Below, piece after piece: positions 49,001 to 57,502 of a DNA stretch of 64,000 bases (positions are counted from its first letter, which is position 1; each line of letters starts with the position of its first letter). The DNA comes from Deltaproteobacteria bacterium (lineage in GTDB: Bacteria; Myxococcota_A; UBA9160; SZUA-336): assembly GCA_029261925.1 (NCBI GenBank), contig JAJDAJ010000091.1:62001-126000 (forward strand), given 5' to 3'. Under the pieces are notes generated by a model, which saw only the letters and a list, made by a program, of their open reading frames with translations, was not told the DNA's origin and did not search any database. Position numbers and translations under genes: made by a program.

Positions 49001-50422
49001 TCAGAACCTCCGCTCGACGAGAAGGCGCGCCCTGCGTCCGCGGTACGGGTTGTCGCGGCGCGAGTACGCGAACTCTCCGCCGAGCTCGACCCGCCACTCG
49101 CGGCGCTCCCAGCCGAGCTTCATGCGGCCGAGCCCGACCATTCCCGACTCGGTGGACAGGCGCGTGTCGGTCGAGCCCCAGCCCAGGCTCGCGCCGTAGT
49201 CCAGGTGCAGGTCGTGCCCGAGCTCGAGTGCGTGCTCGCCCAGGAGGCCGACTCCCAGGTCGCGATCGGGGTCGTAGTAGAGCTCCGAGGGGTCCGCGTA
49301 GCGGGCGAGGCTGGCGTTCAGGCTGAGCTTGAGGTCGGGGTTCCGCTCCGGGACGAAGGTCAGCGAGCCGAGCACCTCGTCGTGCCGGTTGCCGTCGCTG
49401 AGGTCGAGCACGCGCAGGCGGCCCCAGAACGACCAGCGCGGGGCGAGCGCCTTCCAGGTCGTGAGCGCGTACGCGGTCGCGTCGACGTCGTGCTGCAGGG
49501 CCTCGAACGACTGGCTGTAGTCCAGGTGGCTGCGCTGCTCGATGCCGCCGGTGAGCAGGAAGGCCTCGGTCTGGTACTCGAGGCGCGCCGCCCCGTCGAG
49601 CGTGTCGTCCGCGCGACGCCACGCGCGCGCCCCGAGCTCGACGACGGTCTTGAAGCGCGGCCCCAGGCGACGGTCGAGCCAGAGACGCAGCTCGGAGGCG
49701 GAGTCGTCGTCGTGGCGGAGGCGAACGGGCAGCGCGACCTCGTCCTGGTCGTGCGCGACCCGGATGGTGCCCGCGGAGACGCGCAGCCGGGTCCCCAGAT
49801 CCAGGTAGGACTCGCCCTCGAGCAGCGCGTCGGTGCGCGAGAAGTCTCCGCCGTCCCAGAAGCTGTCCACGCGGAGCCGCGCGCGGGGCCGGTACGCGGC
49901 GCGGAGGTCGCGCCACTCGTCGCGCGCCTCGGCGTCGTCCTGCTCCTCGAGCGCGAGACGGTACAGGCGATCGGCCTCCTGGAGCTCCCCGGCCCAGCGC
50001 TCCGTGCGCGCCAGGCCGCGAAGCGCGCGCGCGTTCGCGGGATCGCGCTCGAGCACCCCGGAGAACCCGGCGCGGGCCCGGGCGTACTGCCCGCGCCAGG
50101 AGTGCACCTCGGCGCGCTCGACGCGGGCCTCGAGGTCGTCGGGATCGGCGTCGATCAGCCGGTCGTAGTGGTCGAGGGCGCGGTCATGCTCGCCGCGCCA
50201 GCTCAGCACGCGCGCCAGGTGCAGCCGCGCCCGACGTTCGCCCGGTGCGTCGGCCAGCACTGCCTCCAGCAGCTCGATCGCCTCGTCGTAGGTGGCCTCC
50301 GAGGCCAGTCGCTCGAGCGCCGCGTCCAGTCGCGGGTCGGCCGGAGGCTCCGCGGCAGCGGCCGGCGCGATCAGCAGGACGAGCAGCGCCGCGAGGCGCG
50401 CGATCCGATCGACGGACATCAT
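49001..50422 (-). CDS. TPR plus outer-membrane beta-barrel exopolysaccharide export protein (PgaA-like architecture)
   Basis: Signal peptide, TPR-like helices ('ALDHYDRLIDADPDDLEARVERAEVHSWRGQYARARAGFSGVLERDPANARAL'), alternating beta strands, C-terminal Phe. Confidence 0.78.
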   Translation of the reverse strand: MMSVDRIARLAALLVLLIAPAAAAEPPADPRLDAALERLASEATYDEAIELLEAVLADAPGERRARLHLARVLSWRGEHDRALDHYDRLIDADPDDLEARVERAEVHSWRGQYARARAGFSGVLERDPANARALRGLARTERWAGELQEADRLYRLALEEQDDAEARDEWRDLRAAYRPRARLRVDSFWDGGDFSRTDALLEGESYLDLGTRLRVSAGTIRVAHDQDEVALPVRLRHDDDSASELRLWLDRRLGPRFKTVVELGARAWRRADDTLDGAARLEYQTEAFLLTGGIEQRSHLDYSQSFEALQHDVDATAYALTTWKALAPRWSFWGRLRVLDLSDGNRHDEVLGSLTFVPERNPDLKLSLNASLARYADPSELYYDPDRDLGVGLLGEHALELGHDLHLDYGASLGWGSTDTRLSTESGMVGLGRMKLGWERREWRVELGGEFAYSRRDNPYRGRRARLLVERRF

Positions 50423-51969
50423 CTGGGTCTCCCCGTATCGCCGCCGAGCGGCCCGAACATCCAGTCCATCTCGAGCAGCTTCTCCTCGATCGAGACCAGC
50501 ACGCGCTCGAGGACCCGCTCCTCGAGCGCCTCCTTCGCGCTCGCGCGCGCGATCATCCGGGTCAGCACCGCGTCGGCCTGCTGGGGCTCCGCCGCGATCA
50601 GCAGCATCGCCAGGCTGGTCTCGTCGATGCGCAGCACCGCGTCCTCGGAGCGCAGCGTCTCCTGGGCCGCCGCGATCAGCAGGTCGAGCGCGTCCTCGTC
50701 CTCGCAGCGCACCCGGGCCAGCGTGCACGTGAGCTCGTAGGCGCTCCCGAACTCGACCGACGTCTCGAGCCGCCGCTGGAACTCCTCGAGATCGACCTCG
50801 CGGCTCGGGGACGAGGCGAGCTGGATCACGTCGGGGTCCTCGCCCGCGTCCTCGCGCAGCGTCGGCGGCAGCTGGATCAGCAGGTCGACCTTGCGCCTGA
50901 GCTCGAGGCGAGACGGGGGCTTGGAGATCACGTCGGCGGCGCCCAGGATCAGCGCGCGAACGCGATTGGCCGAGCGCGCCATGACCCGCGACACCGTCAG
51001 GATCGGCACCTGGACCGGCGCCTTGCGCAGCGCGACCAGCAGGTCGAAGCCCGAGACGTCGGGCACGATCGGATCGATCACGATCATGTCCGGCTGCTCG
51101 GAGAGCAGCGCGGAGAGCGCCGCGAAGCCGCTGCCGGCCTGGATGATCTCGTAGCTCTCCGCGATCCAGCCGGCGATCTGCTCGCGGTCGTCCCGATCCG
51201 CGTCCACGACCAGCACGCGTCGCCGCGCCTTGGTCGACGCCGGGGGCGGCGCCCGCCGTGGCGAGGGACGCTGCTCGAGCTCGGCGGCGGTCTCCTCGAC
51301 CGGTGCGCGCATCAGCACGCCGCCGGGCTGGATCGAGAAGCCCAGCTTCTCGGTGGTGGCTGCGCCGAAGCGCGACTTCTGCACCTCGAGGTAGCGGTGC
51401 CCGCGATCGTTGCGGCCCAGGTAGACCAGGGCCCCGCAGAGATCCGAGAGCGCGCGCGCCAGGGTCGGCTGGCTCTCGAGCACGCTGCTCTCGGCCGTCA
51501 CCACGATCTGCTGCTGGCCGTCCTCGCCCTCGAAGAGCGTCGAGAGCGCGATGCGCAGCGGCTGCTCGTCGAGGAACTCGGCCACCAGGGCATTGAGCGG
51601 ATCGAAGATCACCAGCGCGGCGTGCGGCGCCTGCTCGCGCAGGGCCTCGACGAAGCTCAGCGCGCCGTGCGAACGCAGTGAGACGCTGGCATCCGGCGTG
51701 AGCCGCAGCAGCACGAGCCGCTCGTCGTCGATCGCGTCCTGGAGATCGAGCTCGAGCGACTCCGCCTGACGCAGCAGCACGGCCGGCGGCTCGGTGGTCA
51801 CGAAGACCACGCGCTCGCCGCGCGAGACGGCCGCGTGTGCGAGCTGGACGGCCAGCACGGTGCGCCCACAGCCCATCGGGCCGCAGAGCACGAGCGGCAT
51901 GCCGAGCTCCATCTGGCCCAGCGCGGTATCGAGGATCGGGACTCCGGTCACTCCGGACCCCTCCCCCAT
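50419..51969 (-). CDS. KaiC-like ATPase - receiver (REC) - degenerate GGDEF-like fusion protein
   Basis: 'MPLVLCGPMGCGRTVLAVQLA', 'ALVIFDPLNAL', REC 'RRVLVVDADRDDREQI..MIVIDPIVPDVSGFDLL..ADVISKPPS', C-terminal 'ETLRSEDAVLRIDETSLAMLLIAAEPQQADAVLTRMI'. Confidence 0.8.
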   Translation of the reverse strand: MGEGSGVTGVPILDTALGQMELGMPLVLCGPMGCGRTVLAVQLAHAAVSRGERVVFVTTEPPAVLLRQAESLELDLQDAIDDERLVLLRLTPDASVSLRSHGALSFVEALREQAPHAALVIFDPLNALVAEFLDEQPLRIALSTLFEGEDGQQQIVVTAESSVLESQPTLARALSDLCGALVYLGRNDRGHRYLEVQKSRFGAATTEKLGFSIQPGGVLMRAPVEETAAELEQRPSPRRAPPPASTKARRRVLVVDADRDDREQIAGWIAESYEIIQAGSGFAALSALLSEQPDMIVIDPIVPDVSGFDLLVALRKAPVQVPILTVSRVMARSANRVRALILGAADVISKPPSRLELRRKVDLLIQLPPTLREDAGEDPDVIQLASSPSREVDLEEFQRRLETSVEFGSAYELTCTLARVRCEDEDALDLLIAAAQETLRSEDAVLRIDETSLAMLLIAAEPQQADAVLTRMIARASAKEALEERVLERVLVSIEEKLLEMDWMFGPLGGDTGRPR

Positions 51970-52000
51970 ACCCTGGGGGGAAAGCGCACCATGGGGGCTG

Positions 52001-52027
52001 TATCGGAGGCGCCGCCGGGCACGTTAG
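52001..52027 (-). promoter_or_regulatory. Putative sigma-28 (FliA)-like promoter upstream of the KaiC-REC/exopolysaccharide operon
   Basis: Minus strand: CTAACG-N15-CCGATA; -10 about 32 nt upstream of the ATG. Confidence 0.4.
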
Positions 52028-52297
52028 GCCTTCCTTGCACCTGTCCTGCGCGGGCACTGCGGACCGTGCGTGTCGCTCGCCGACCGCAAGGTGGAACGCG
52101 ACTACCCAGCCGGGCACGCCCGTCGCGCGGCCGACCCGGCGCCCGCAGCCGGTCCGCACCCGTAGCCGGATCGCCCGGCTGCGGGCCGGACTGCGCGCCG
52201 CGCGCGTCCGTCCTGCCGGTGCACGCGCTGGCAGGCCGCGGACGGCACGGCGTCTGCACCCTCGACCCCGGCTGCGGCGCGTGCCGCCGCGGCCCGG

Positions 52298-53341
52298 ATG
52301 AAGGAGCGCACCATGATCTTCCCCGACGATCTCGCCATCGACCTGGGCTCGACGCGCGCGCGCATGCACTGCGCGCGGCGCGGTGCCCTGCTCGACGTTC
52401 CCTCGGTCGTGGCGCTCGACCGCCTGACGCGGGAGCCGCTGGCCGTGGGAGACGCCGCCTTCGAGCGCGTGGGCCGCGTCGCCGATCACATCGAGCTGGT
52501 GTGGCCGGTGCGGGCAGGGCGCGTGGCGGACTTCGACACCGCCGAGGTTCTGCTCCGCTGCATGCTGCGCGCCGCGCGCAATCGCCTGGCCGTGACGCGG
52601 CCGCGGGTCGTGATGACCATGCCGGCGGAGCTCACGCCGCTGGAGAAGCGGGCGCTGCGCGAGGCCGCTCTCACGGCCGGTGCCGGCGAGGTCTTCCTGG
52701 TCGCCGCGCCGGTCGCCGCCGCCCTGGGCGCCGCGGCCCAGGCGCAGCGCGCCGCCGGACACGTGGTGCTGGACGTCGGGGCTGGCACGACCGAGCTCGC
52801 GATCCTCGGGCTCAGCGGCGCCGTCTACCAGCGCAGCGTTCCCCTCGGGGGCGGCCTGCTCGACGATGCTCTGGCGGAGCACCTGCGCAGTGCCCACGAC
52901 CTGATCGTCGGCGCGCACACGCTCGAGCGGGTCAAGTGCGCGCTGGTGCCCGGCGGACACGTGGTCGAGGTGCGGGGGCACGACCGCAACGAGGGCAGCC
53001 CGCGCTCGGTGGAGATCGCGGCCGCGGAGCTGCGCGAGTCGCTGGCGGCGCCGATCGAGCTGCTCGTCGGGGCGATCCGCTCGCTGATCGTCGAGGCGCC
53101 GCCCGAGCTCTGCGCGGAGGCGGCGAGCCACCGCGTGCTGCTCGCCGGTGGCGGTGGCCTGGTCGACGGCTTCGCCGGGCGGCTCGAGAAGTCGGTCTTC
53201 CTGCCGGTCGAGTGCCTGGCCGATCCGTGTCAGGTCGTGGTGCGCGGCTGCGCCGTTTGCCTGGAGGATCTCGACGCGCTCAGGGACCTGGTCCTGGAGC
53301 GCCCGCGCCCCGTCGGCGAGCTGCAGGCCGCGCTGATCTGA
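52298..53341 (+). CDS. MreB-like actin family protein (orphan paralog)
   Basis: 'DLAIDLGSTRARMHCARRGALLDVPSVVALD', 'RVADFDTAEVLLRCML', 'VVLDVGAGTTELAILGLSG', 'VLLAGGGGLVDGF'; start may be ATG 52313. Confidence 0.85.
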   Translation: MKERTMIFPDDLAIDLGSTRARMHCARRGALLDVPSVVALDRLTREPLAVGDAAFERVGRVADHIELVWPVRAGRVADFDTAEVLLRCMLRAARNRLAVTRPRVVMTMPAELTPLEKRALREAALTAGAGEVFLVAAPVAAALGAAAQAQRAAGHVVLDVGAGTTELAILGLSGAVYQRSVPLGGGLLDDALAEHLRSAHDLIVGAHTLERVKCALVPGGHVVEVRGHDRNEGSPRSVEIAAAELRESLAAPIELLVGAIRSLIVEAPPELCAEAASHRVLLAGGGGLVDGFAGRLEKSVFLPVECLADPCQVVVRGCAVCLEDLDALRDLVLERPRPVGELQAALI

Positions 53342-53357
53342 GGCGCCGCGCGCCGGC

Positions 53358-54383
53358 TCAGTCGCGCGGGGGGGCGGAGCGCTGACCGAGGTGCTCGGCC
53401 GGACTCGGCTCGGGACCGCTGCTCGAGGCCGGCAGCCCGTCGATGAAGCGCGTGACGATCGCGTCGCCCGTCTCGGCCTCGACCACTCCGCCGAGCGTGA
53501 GGCCCGCCCGCGCGGCCGCCTCGCCGGCGCGTCGCTCCTCGGGCGTGTCGGTCGCGCTCGAGCGGGCCTCGGGCTCGCCGCTGGTCGGCAGCGGTGCGGC
53601 CTGCGGCGCGACCGCGGCAGCGCGCTCGCCGTGCTCGGGCTCATCGCTCCGCTGCTCCTCGATGACGCTCTGCGCGAGCTCGGCGCCATCCGGCGTCGCG
53701 ATCTCCGGCACACTCGCGCCGGCGCGCTGCACGTCCGGCCTCTCGACCTCGCGCTCGAAGGGCCGCCGCGGCGCGGTCGTCTCGTCCACGCGCTGCTCCC
53801 GGCCCTCGCCCATCAGCGGCGGCATCTCGGCCGGGCGGGATCCGTCACCCATGAGCTCGACGTCGGCCGGGTCGCTCGAGCCGTCTCCCATCAGGTCCAC
53901 CTCGGGGGCTCCGGCCTCGTCGCCCCCATCGTCGGGCATGGCCATCACCGGCTCGAGGTCCAGGCTGACCAGGCGCGCGTGCTCGTTGAGGCTGTCGCGC
54001 AGGGCCTGGTCGGCGGCGTGGCCCACCGGATCCGCGACCGGAGCCGGGCCCGTTCTCACGGCCAGCGTGCTGTCGGGAACCAGGCTCGCCTGCTCGGCGC
54101 GGCGCTGCTCCAGCTGGGTCTCCTCGGCGCGCGCGCGCTCGACACGGCGCTCCTCCTCGAGCCGCATGCGCGCGTCACGTGCCTCGCGCTCCGCGGGGCT
54201 CGGGGCGCGCCGTGCGCGCTCGCTGGCGGCACGCGCGGCCAGGTCCTCCGCCCGGGAGGATCGCGTGCCTCCGGTGGCCTCCACGCCGTCTCGCTCCGGA
54301 GTGGATCCGGCCGCGGCCGCACGCGCGGCCTCGCGCGAGAGCGCGGCTCCCTGATTCGTTCGCGTCGGGCTGGTGATGTCCAT
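53358..54383 (-). CDS. Hypothetical low-complexity protein with LMGDG/LMGEG repeats
   Basis: Long ORF rich in A/E/R/P; 'VDLMGDGSSDPADVELMGDGSRPAEMPPLMGEGRE'. Confidence 0.65.
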   Translation of the reverse strand: MDITSPTRTNQGAALSREAARAAAAGSTPERDGVEATGGTRSSRAEDLAARAASERARRAPSPAEREARDARMRLEEERRVERARAEETQLEQRRAEQASLVPDSTLAVRTGPAPVADPVGHAADQALRDSLNEHARLVSLDLEPVMAMPDDGGDEAGAPEVDLMGDGSSDPADVELMGDGSRPAEMPPLMGEGREQRVDETTAPRRPFEREVERPDVQRAGASVPEIATPDGAELAQSVIEEQRSDEPEHGERAAAVAPQAAPLPTSGEPEARSSATDTPEERRAGEAAARAGLTLGGVVEAETGDAIVTRFIDGLPASSSGPEPSPAEHLGQRSAPPRD

Positions 54384-54567
54384 GTTCTGCTCTCCGCGCC
54401 TGCTCCGGTCCCACCGATTCCGGCGCGTCGGGGGATCTCTTCGACCGGACTGGAGGCGACCTTGAGGACTCCACGCGCCAGCCGGGTCGCTGCGGGTCGC
54501 CCGCGCCAGCGCTGCACCCCGGCTGCCGCCTGCGCCCGCCCGCCGGCGTCAGCAGGCGACACGTCGC

Positions 54568-54595
54568 TCAAGTGATGCACGGGCGCGTCCGATGC
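54568..54595 (+). promoter_or_regulatory. Putative sigma-28 (FliA)-like promoter upstream of flagellar rod-like gene
   Basis: CTCAAG-N16-CCGATG; -10 about 30 nt upstream of ATG 54625. Confidence 0.5.
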
Positions 54596-54624
54596 GGATC
54601 CGCGGCAGGGAGTGGAGACGGAGC

Positions 54625-54930
54625 ATGAAGCTGGACGGACTGGGCATCGGCCTGTCGGGCATCCGCGCGGCCGGCACGCGTCTGCGCTCCTCCGCGCACA
54701 ACGTGGCCAACCTGCTGACCGGGAGCTTCCACCCCGAGCGCGTCGTCCAGCAGGAGCGCGCCACGGGCGGCGTGACCGCGCAGGTGCAGCGCTCGGCGCA
54801 GCCGCAGCCGGTGGACCTGGCGGGGGAGCTGGTCGACCAGCAGATGGCGTCGCTGCAGGGCAAGGCCTCGATGCGCGCGATCGACGCGCGGCTCGACATG
54901 CTCGGGAGCCTGCTCGACATCCGCGGCTGA
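54625..54930 (+). CDS. Short flagellar basal-body rod/hook-like protein
   Basis: 'GIGLSGIRAAGTRLRSSAHNVANLLTGSFHPERVVQQERATGGVTAQVQ...VDLAGELVDQQMASLQGKASMRAIDARLDMLGSLLDIRG' has both N- and C-terminal flagellar rod family signatures. Confidence 0.82.
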   Translation: MKLDGLGIGLSGIRAAGTRLRSSAHNVANLLTGSFHPERVVQQERATGGVTAQVQRSAQPQPVDLAGELVDQQMASLQGKASMRAIDARLDMLGSLLDIRG

Positions 54931-54977
54931 CGCGGCCCCCGCTGCAGCCGGGTCCCCGACTCGTATAGACTCGCGCC

Positions 54978-56303
54978 ATGCCGGGTGGGTGGAGGTCGCT
55001 TCTCGCAGCCGTGTGCGCGCTCTGCGTCTCGTGCGCGCTCCCTCCCGGTGCGCCGCCCGCGCCTCCGGTGGATCCCGCGCCGGCGCCCGTCGCATCCGCC
55101 CTGGTGATCCGGGGCGCGAGCGTGATGACCGCGGCCGGGCCGAGCCTTCCGCGGGCCGACGTGCTGGTGCGCGGCGAGCGCATCGAGGCGGTCGGCACCG
55201 ACGTGGTCGCGCCCTCCGGGGCGACGGTCATCGACGCGGCCGGTCGCTGGCTGACGCCGGGCCTGATCGATCCGCACTCCCACATTGGCGTGTACGCGGT
55301 GCCGATGGTCGAGGCGCATGCCGATGGCAACGAGATGTCCGCGCCGTTCACGCCCGGGGTTCGCGCCGTGGACTCCTTCTGGCCGCAGGACCCGGCCATC
55401 GAGCGGGCCCTGGCGGGCGGGGTGACCACGATCCACGTGCTTCCCGGCTCCGCGAACCTGGTCGGCGGGCAGGGCGTGACGCTGCGCCTGGTGCCGGCGC
55501 TGGCGGCGGAGCAGATGCGTCTTCCCGGTGCGCCCGACAGCATGAAGCTGGCCTGTGGCGAGAATCCCAAGCGGGTGTACGGCGGGCGCGGCGCGGGGCC
55601 GCAGACGCGCATGGCCGAGGTCGCCCTGCTGCGCCAGGAGCTGGAGAAGGCCCGGGCGCACGAGCCCGGCGAGGGCGATGCGGTGGACCACGCGAAGCAG
55701 GCGCTCGGTCGCGTGATCGCCGGCGAGCTGCTGGTGCAGAACCACTGCTACCGCGCCGACGAGATGCTCCTCCGCCTCGAGCTCTTCGACGAGTTCGACT
55801 TTCGCCCGCGCGCCTTCCACCACGCCGTCGAGGCCTACAAGATCGCCGACGAGCTCGCCGGGGCCGGTGTGGGTGCGGTCGTCTGGGCCGACTGGTGGGG
55901 CGTGAAGATGGAGCTCCTCGACGCGGTCTTCGCCGGCGCAGCGCTGCTCGATCGCGCCGGAGTGCGCGTGGCGCTCCACTCCGACTCACCCTTCGACGTG
56001 CAGCGCATGAACCAGCAGGCGGCGTTCGCGCTGGCCGCGGGCCGGCGCGCGGGGATCGATGTGGATCCCGACCGGGCGATCCGCTGGATCACCGCCAACG
56101 CGGCCTGGGTGCTGGGCGTGGAGGACGAGATCGGGACGATCGAGCCGGGCAAGCGCGCCGACCTTGTGCTCTGGTCGGCCGACCCGCTCAGCGTGTACGC
56201 GCGCGCCGAGCGCGTCTGGATCGACGGGCAGGCGGTGTGGACACGCCACGCCGACGTGCCGCCACGCTCGGACTTCGAGCTCGGCCGCGAGGTCCCCCGA
56301 TGA
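54978..56303 (+). CDS. Amidohydrolase (imidazolonepropionase-like), lipoprotein/exported
   Basis: 'VIDAAGRWLTPGLIDPHSHIGVYAVP', 'RAIRWITANAAWVLGVEDEIGTIEPGKRADLVLW'; lipobox-like 'CALCVSC'. Confidence 0.9.
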   Translation: MPGGWRSLLAAVCALCVSCALPPGAPPAPPVDPAPAPVASALVIRGASVMTAAGPSLPRADVLVRGERIEAVGTDVVAPSGATVIDAAGRWLTPGLIDPHSHIGVYAVPMVEAHADGNEMSAPFTPGVRAVDSFWPQDPAIERALAGGVTTIHVLPGSANLVGGQGVTLRLVPALAAEQMRLPGAPDSMKLACGENPKRVYGGRGAGPQTRMAEVALLRQELEKARAHEPGEGDAVDHAKQALGRVIAGELLVQNHCYRADEMLLRLELFDEFDFRPRAFHHAVEAYKIADELAGAGVGAVVWADWWGVKMELLDAVFAGAALLDRAGVRVALHSDSPFDVQRMNQQAAFALAAGRRAGIDVDPDRAIRWITANAAWVLGVEDEIGTIEPGKRADLVLWSADPLSVYARAERVWIDGQAVWTRHADVPPRSDFELGREVPR

Positions 56304-57502
56304 TCCGCACGCTGGCGCTGGCGCTCGCGCTCAGCGGCGCCACCGTGTACACGGGCGACGGCCCGCCGCTCGCGGACGCGACGATCCTGATCGAGGGTGA
56401 GCGCATCGTCGCCGTGGGGCGCGACGTCGCGATTCCCGCGGGCGCCGAGCGGCTCGATCTGCGCGGTCGCCGTGTCACGCCCGGGCTGGTGGACGCGGTC
56501 TCGAGGCTCGGTCTGGTCGAGGTCTCGGCCGAGCCCTCGACCGTGGGCGCGACCCTGGGTCCGGATGCCGACCCGGTCCGCGCCGCGCTGCGCGTCGAGG
56601 ACAGCTTCGACCCGCGCAGCGAGACCCTGGCGGTCGCGCGCACGGGAGGCCTGACGTCGGCGGTCGCGGTGCCCGTGGGCGGGCTCGTCTCCGGGCTGTC
56701 CGCGGCGATCGAGCTCGGCGCGTCGCCGCGCGTGGCGCACGCGCCCGTGGCCCTGCACGTGCGCATCGGCGCGGGCGAGCCCGGGGCACGCAGCGCGGCC
56801 TTCCTGCGCCTGCGCGAGCTCCTCGGCGACGCGCGCCTGTACCGGGGGAATCGCGGCTCGTTCATCTCGCGCCGCCTGCGCGAGCTCTCCGCGGGGCCCC
56901 TCGACCTGCCCGTGCTCGCGCGCGCGACCTCGGGCGAGCTTCCGGTGGTCTTCCACGTGGACCGCGCTGCAGACATCTCGACCGTGCTGCGGATCGCCGG
57001 CGACGGCAAGCTACGCGCGATCATCGCGGGCGGGGCCGAGGCCTGGATGGTCGCCGCAGAGCTCGCGGCCGCCGGCGTGCCGGTGGTCCTCGACCCGCTC
57101 GCCAACCTTCCGGTGGACTTCGACGCCCTGCACTCCACCTCGCGCAGCGCCGCGCTGCTGCGTGAACGCGGCGTGCGCGTGGCCCTGTCCACGCTCGGCG
57201 AAGCGCACCGCGCCCACCGGCTGCGTCTTGCGGCGGGCAACGCGGTCGCTGCGGGCCTCGATCGCGACGCGGCGCTCGCGGCGATCACGCGCGTGCCAGC
57301 CGAGATTCTCGGCCTCGACGGCATCGGCGTGCTGCGACCCGGAGCCCGCGCGGATCTCGTGATCTGGAACGGCGATCCGCTCGAGCCGGGAACCTGGGCC
57401 GAGCAGGTCCTGGTGCGCGGCGAGCCGGTCTCTCTGAGGACCCGCCAGGACGCGCTGGTGGAGCGCTACGGCACGGCGGCTCCCCTGACTACTCCTCCGT
57501 GA
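56300..57502 (+). CDS. Amidohydrolase-like protein, exported
   Basis: ATGA overlap with upstream amidohydrolase; 'GATVYTGDGPPLADATILIEGERIVAVGRDV', 'VTPGLVDAVSRLGLVEVS', 'RPGARADLVIWNGDPLE'. Confidence 0.85.
   Translation: MIRTLALALALSGATVYTGDGPPLADATILIEGERIVAVGRDVAIPAGAERLDLRGRRVTPGLVDAVSRLGLVEVSAEPSTVGATLGPDADPVRAALRVEDSFDPRSETLAVARTGGLTSAVAVPVGGLVSGLSAAIELGASPRVAHAPVALHVRIGAGEPGARSAAFLRLRELLGDARLYRGNRGSFISRRLRELSAGPLDLPVLARATSGELPVVFHVDRAADISTVLRIAGDGKLRAIIAGGAEAWMVAAELAAAGVPVVLDPLANLPVDFDALHSTSRSAALLRERGVRVALSTLGEAHRAHRLRLAAGNAVAAGLDRDAALAAITRVPAEILGLDGIGVLRPGARADLVIWNGDPLEPGTWAEQVLVRGEPVSLRTRQDALVERYGTAAPLTTPP

Noticed and set aside
51970-52297. Sigma-54 promoter (GGGCAC...TTGCA) in the kaiC/mreB intergenic region
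   Set aside because: Spacing between GG and GC elements does not fit the required GG-N10-GC arrangement.
54430-54466. Fourth sigma-28-like promoter facing the LMGDG-repeat gene (CTCAAG on minus strand)
   Set aside because: -35-like element is exact but no good CCGAT -10 at 15-16 nt; kept only as a remark.
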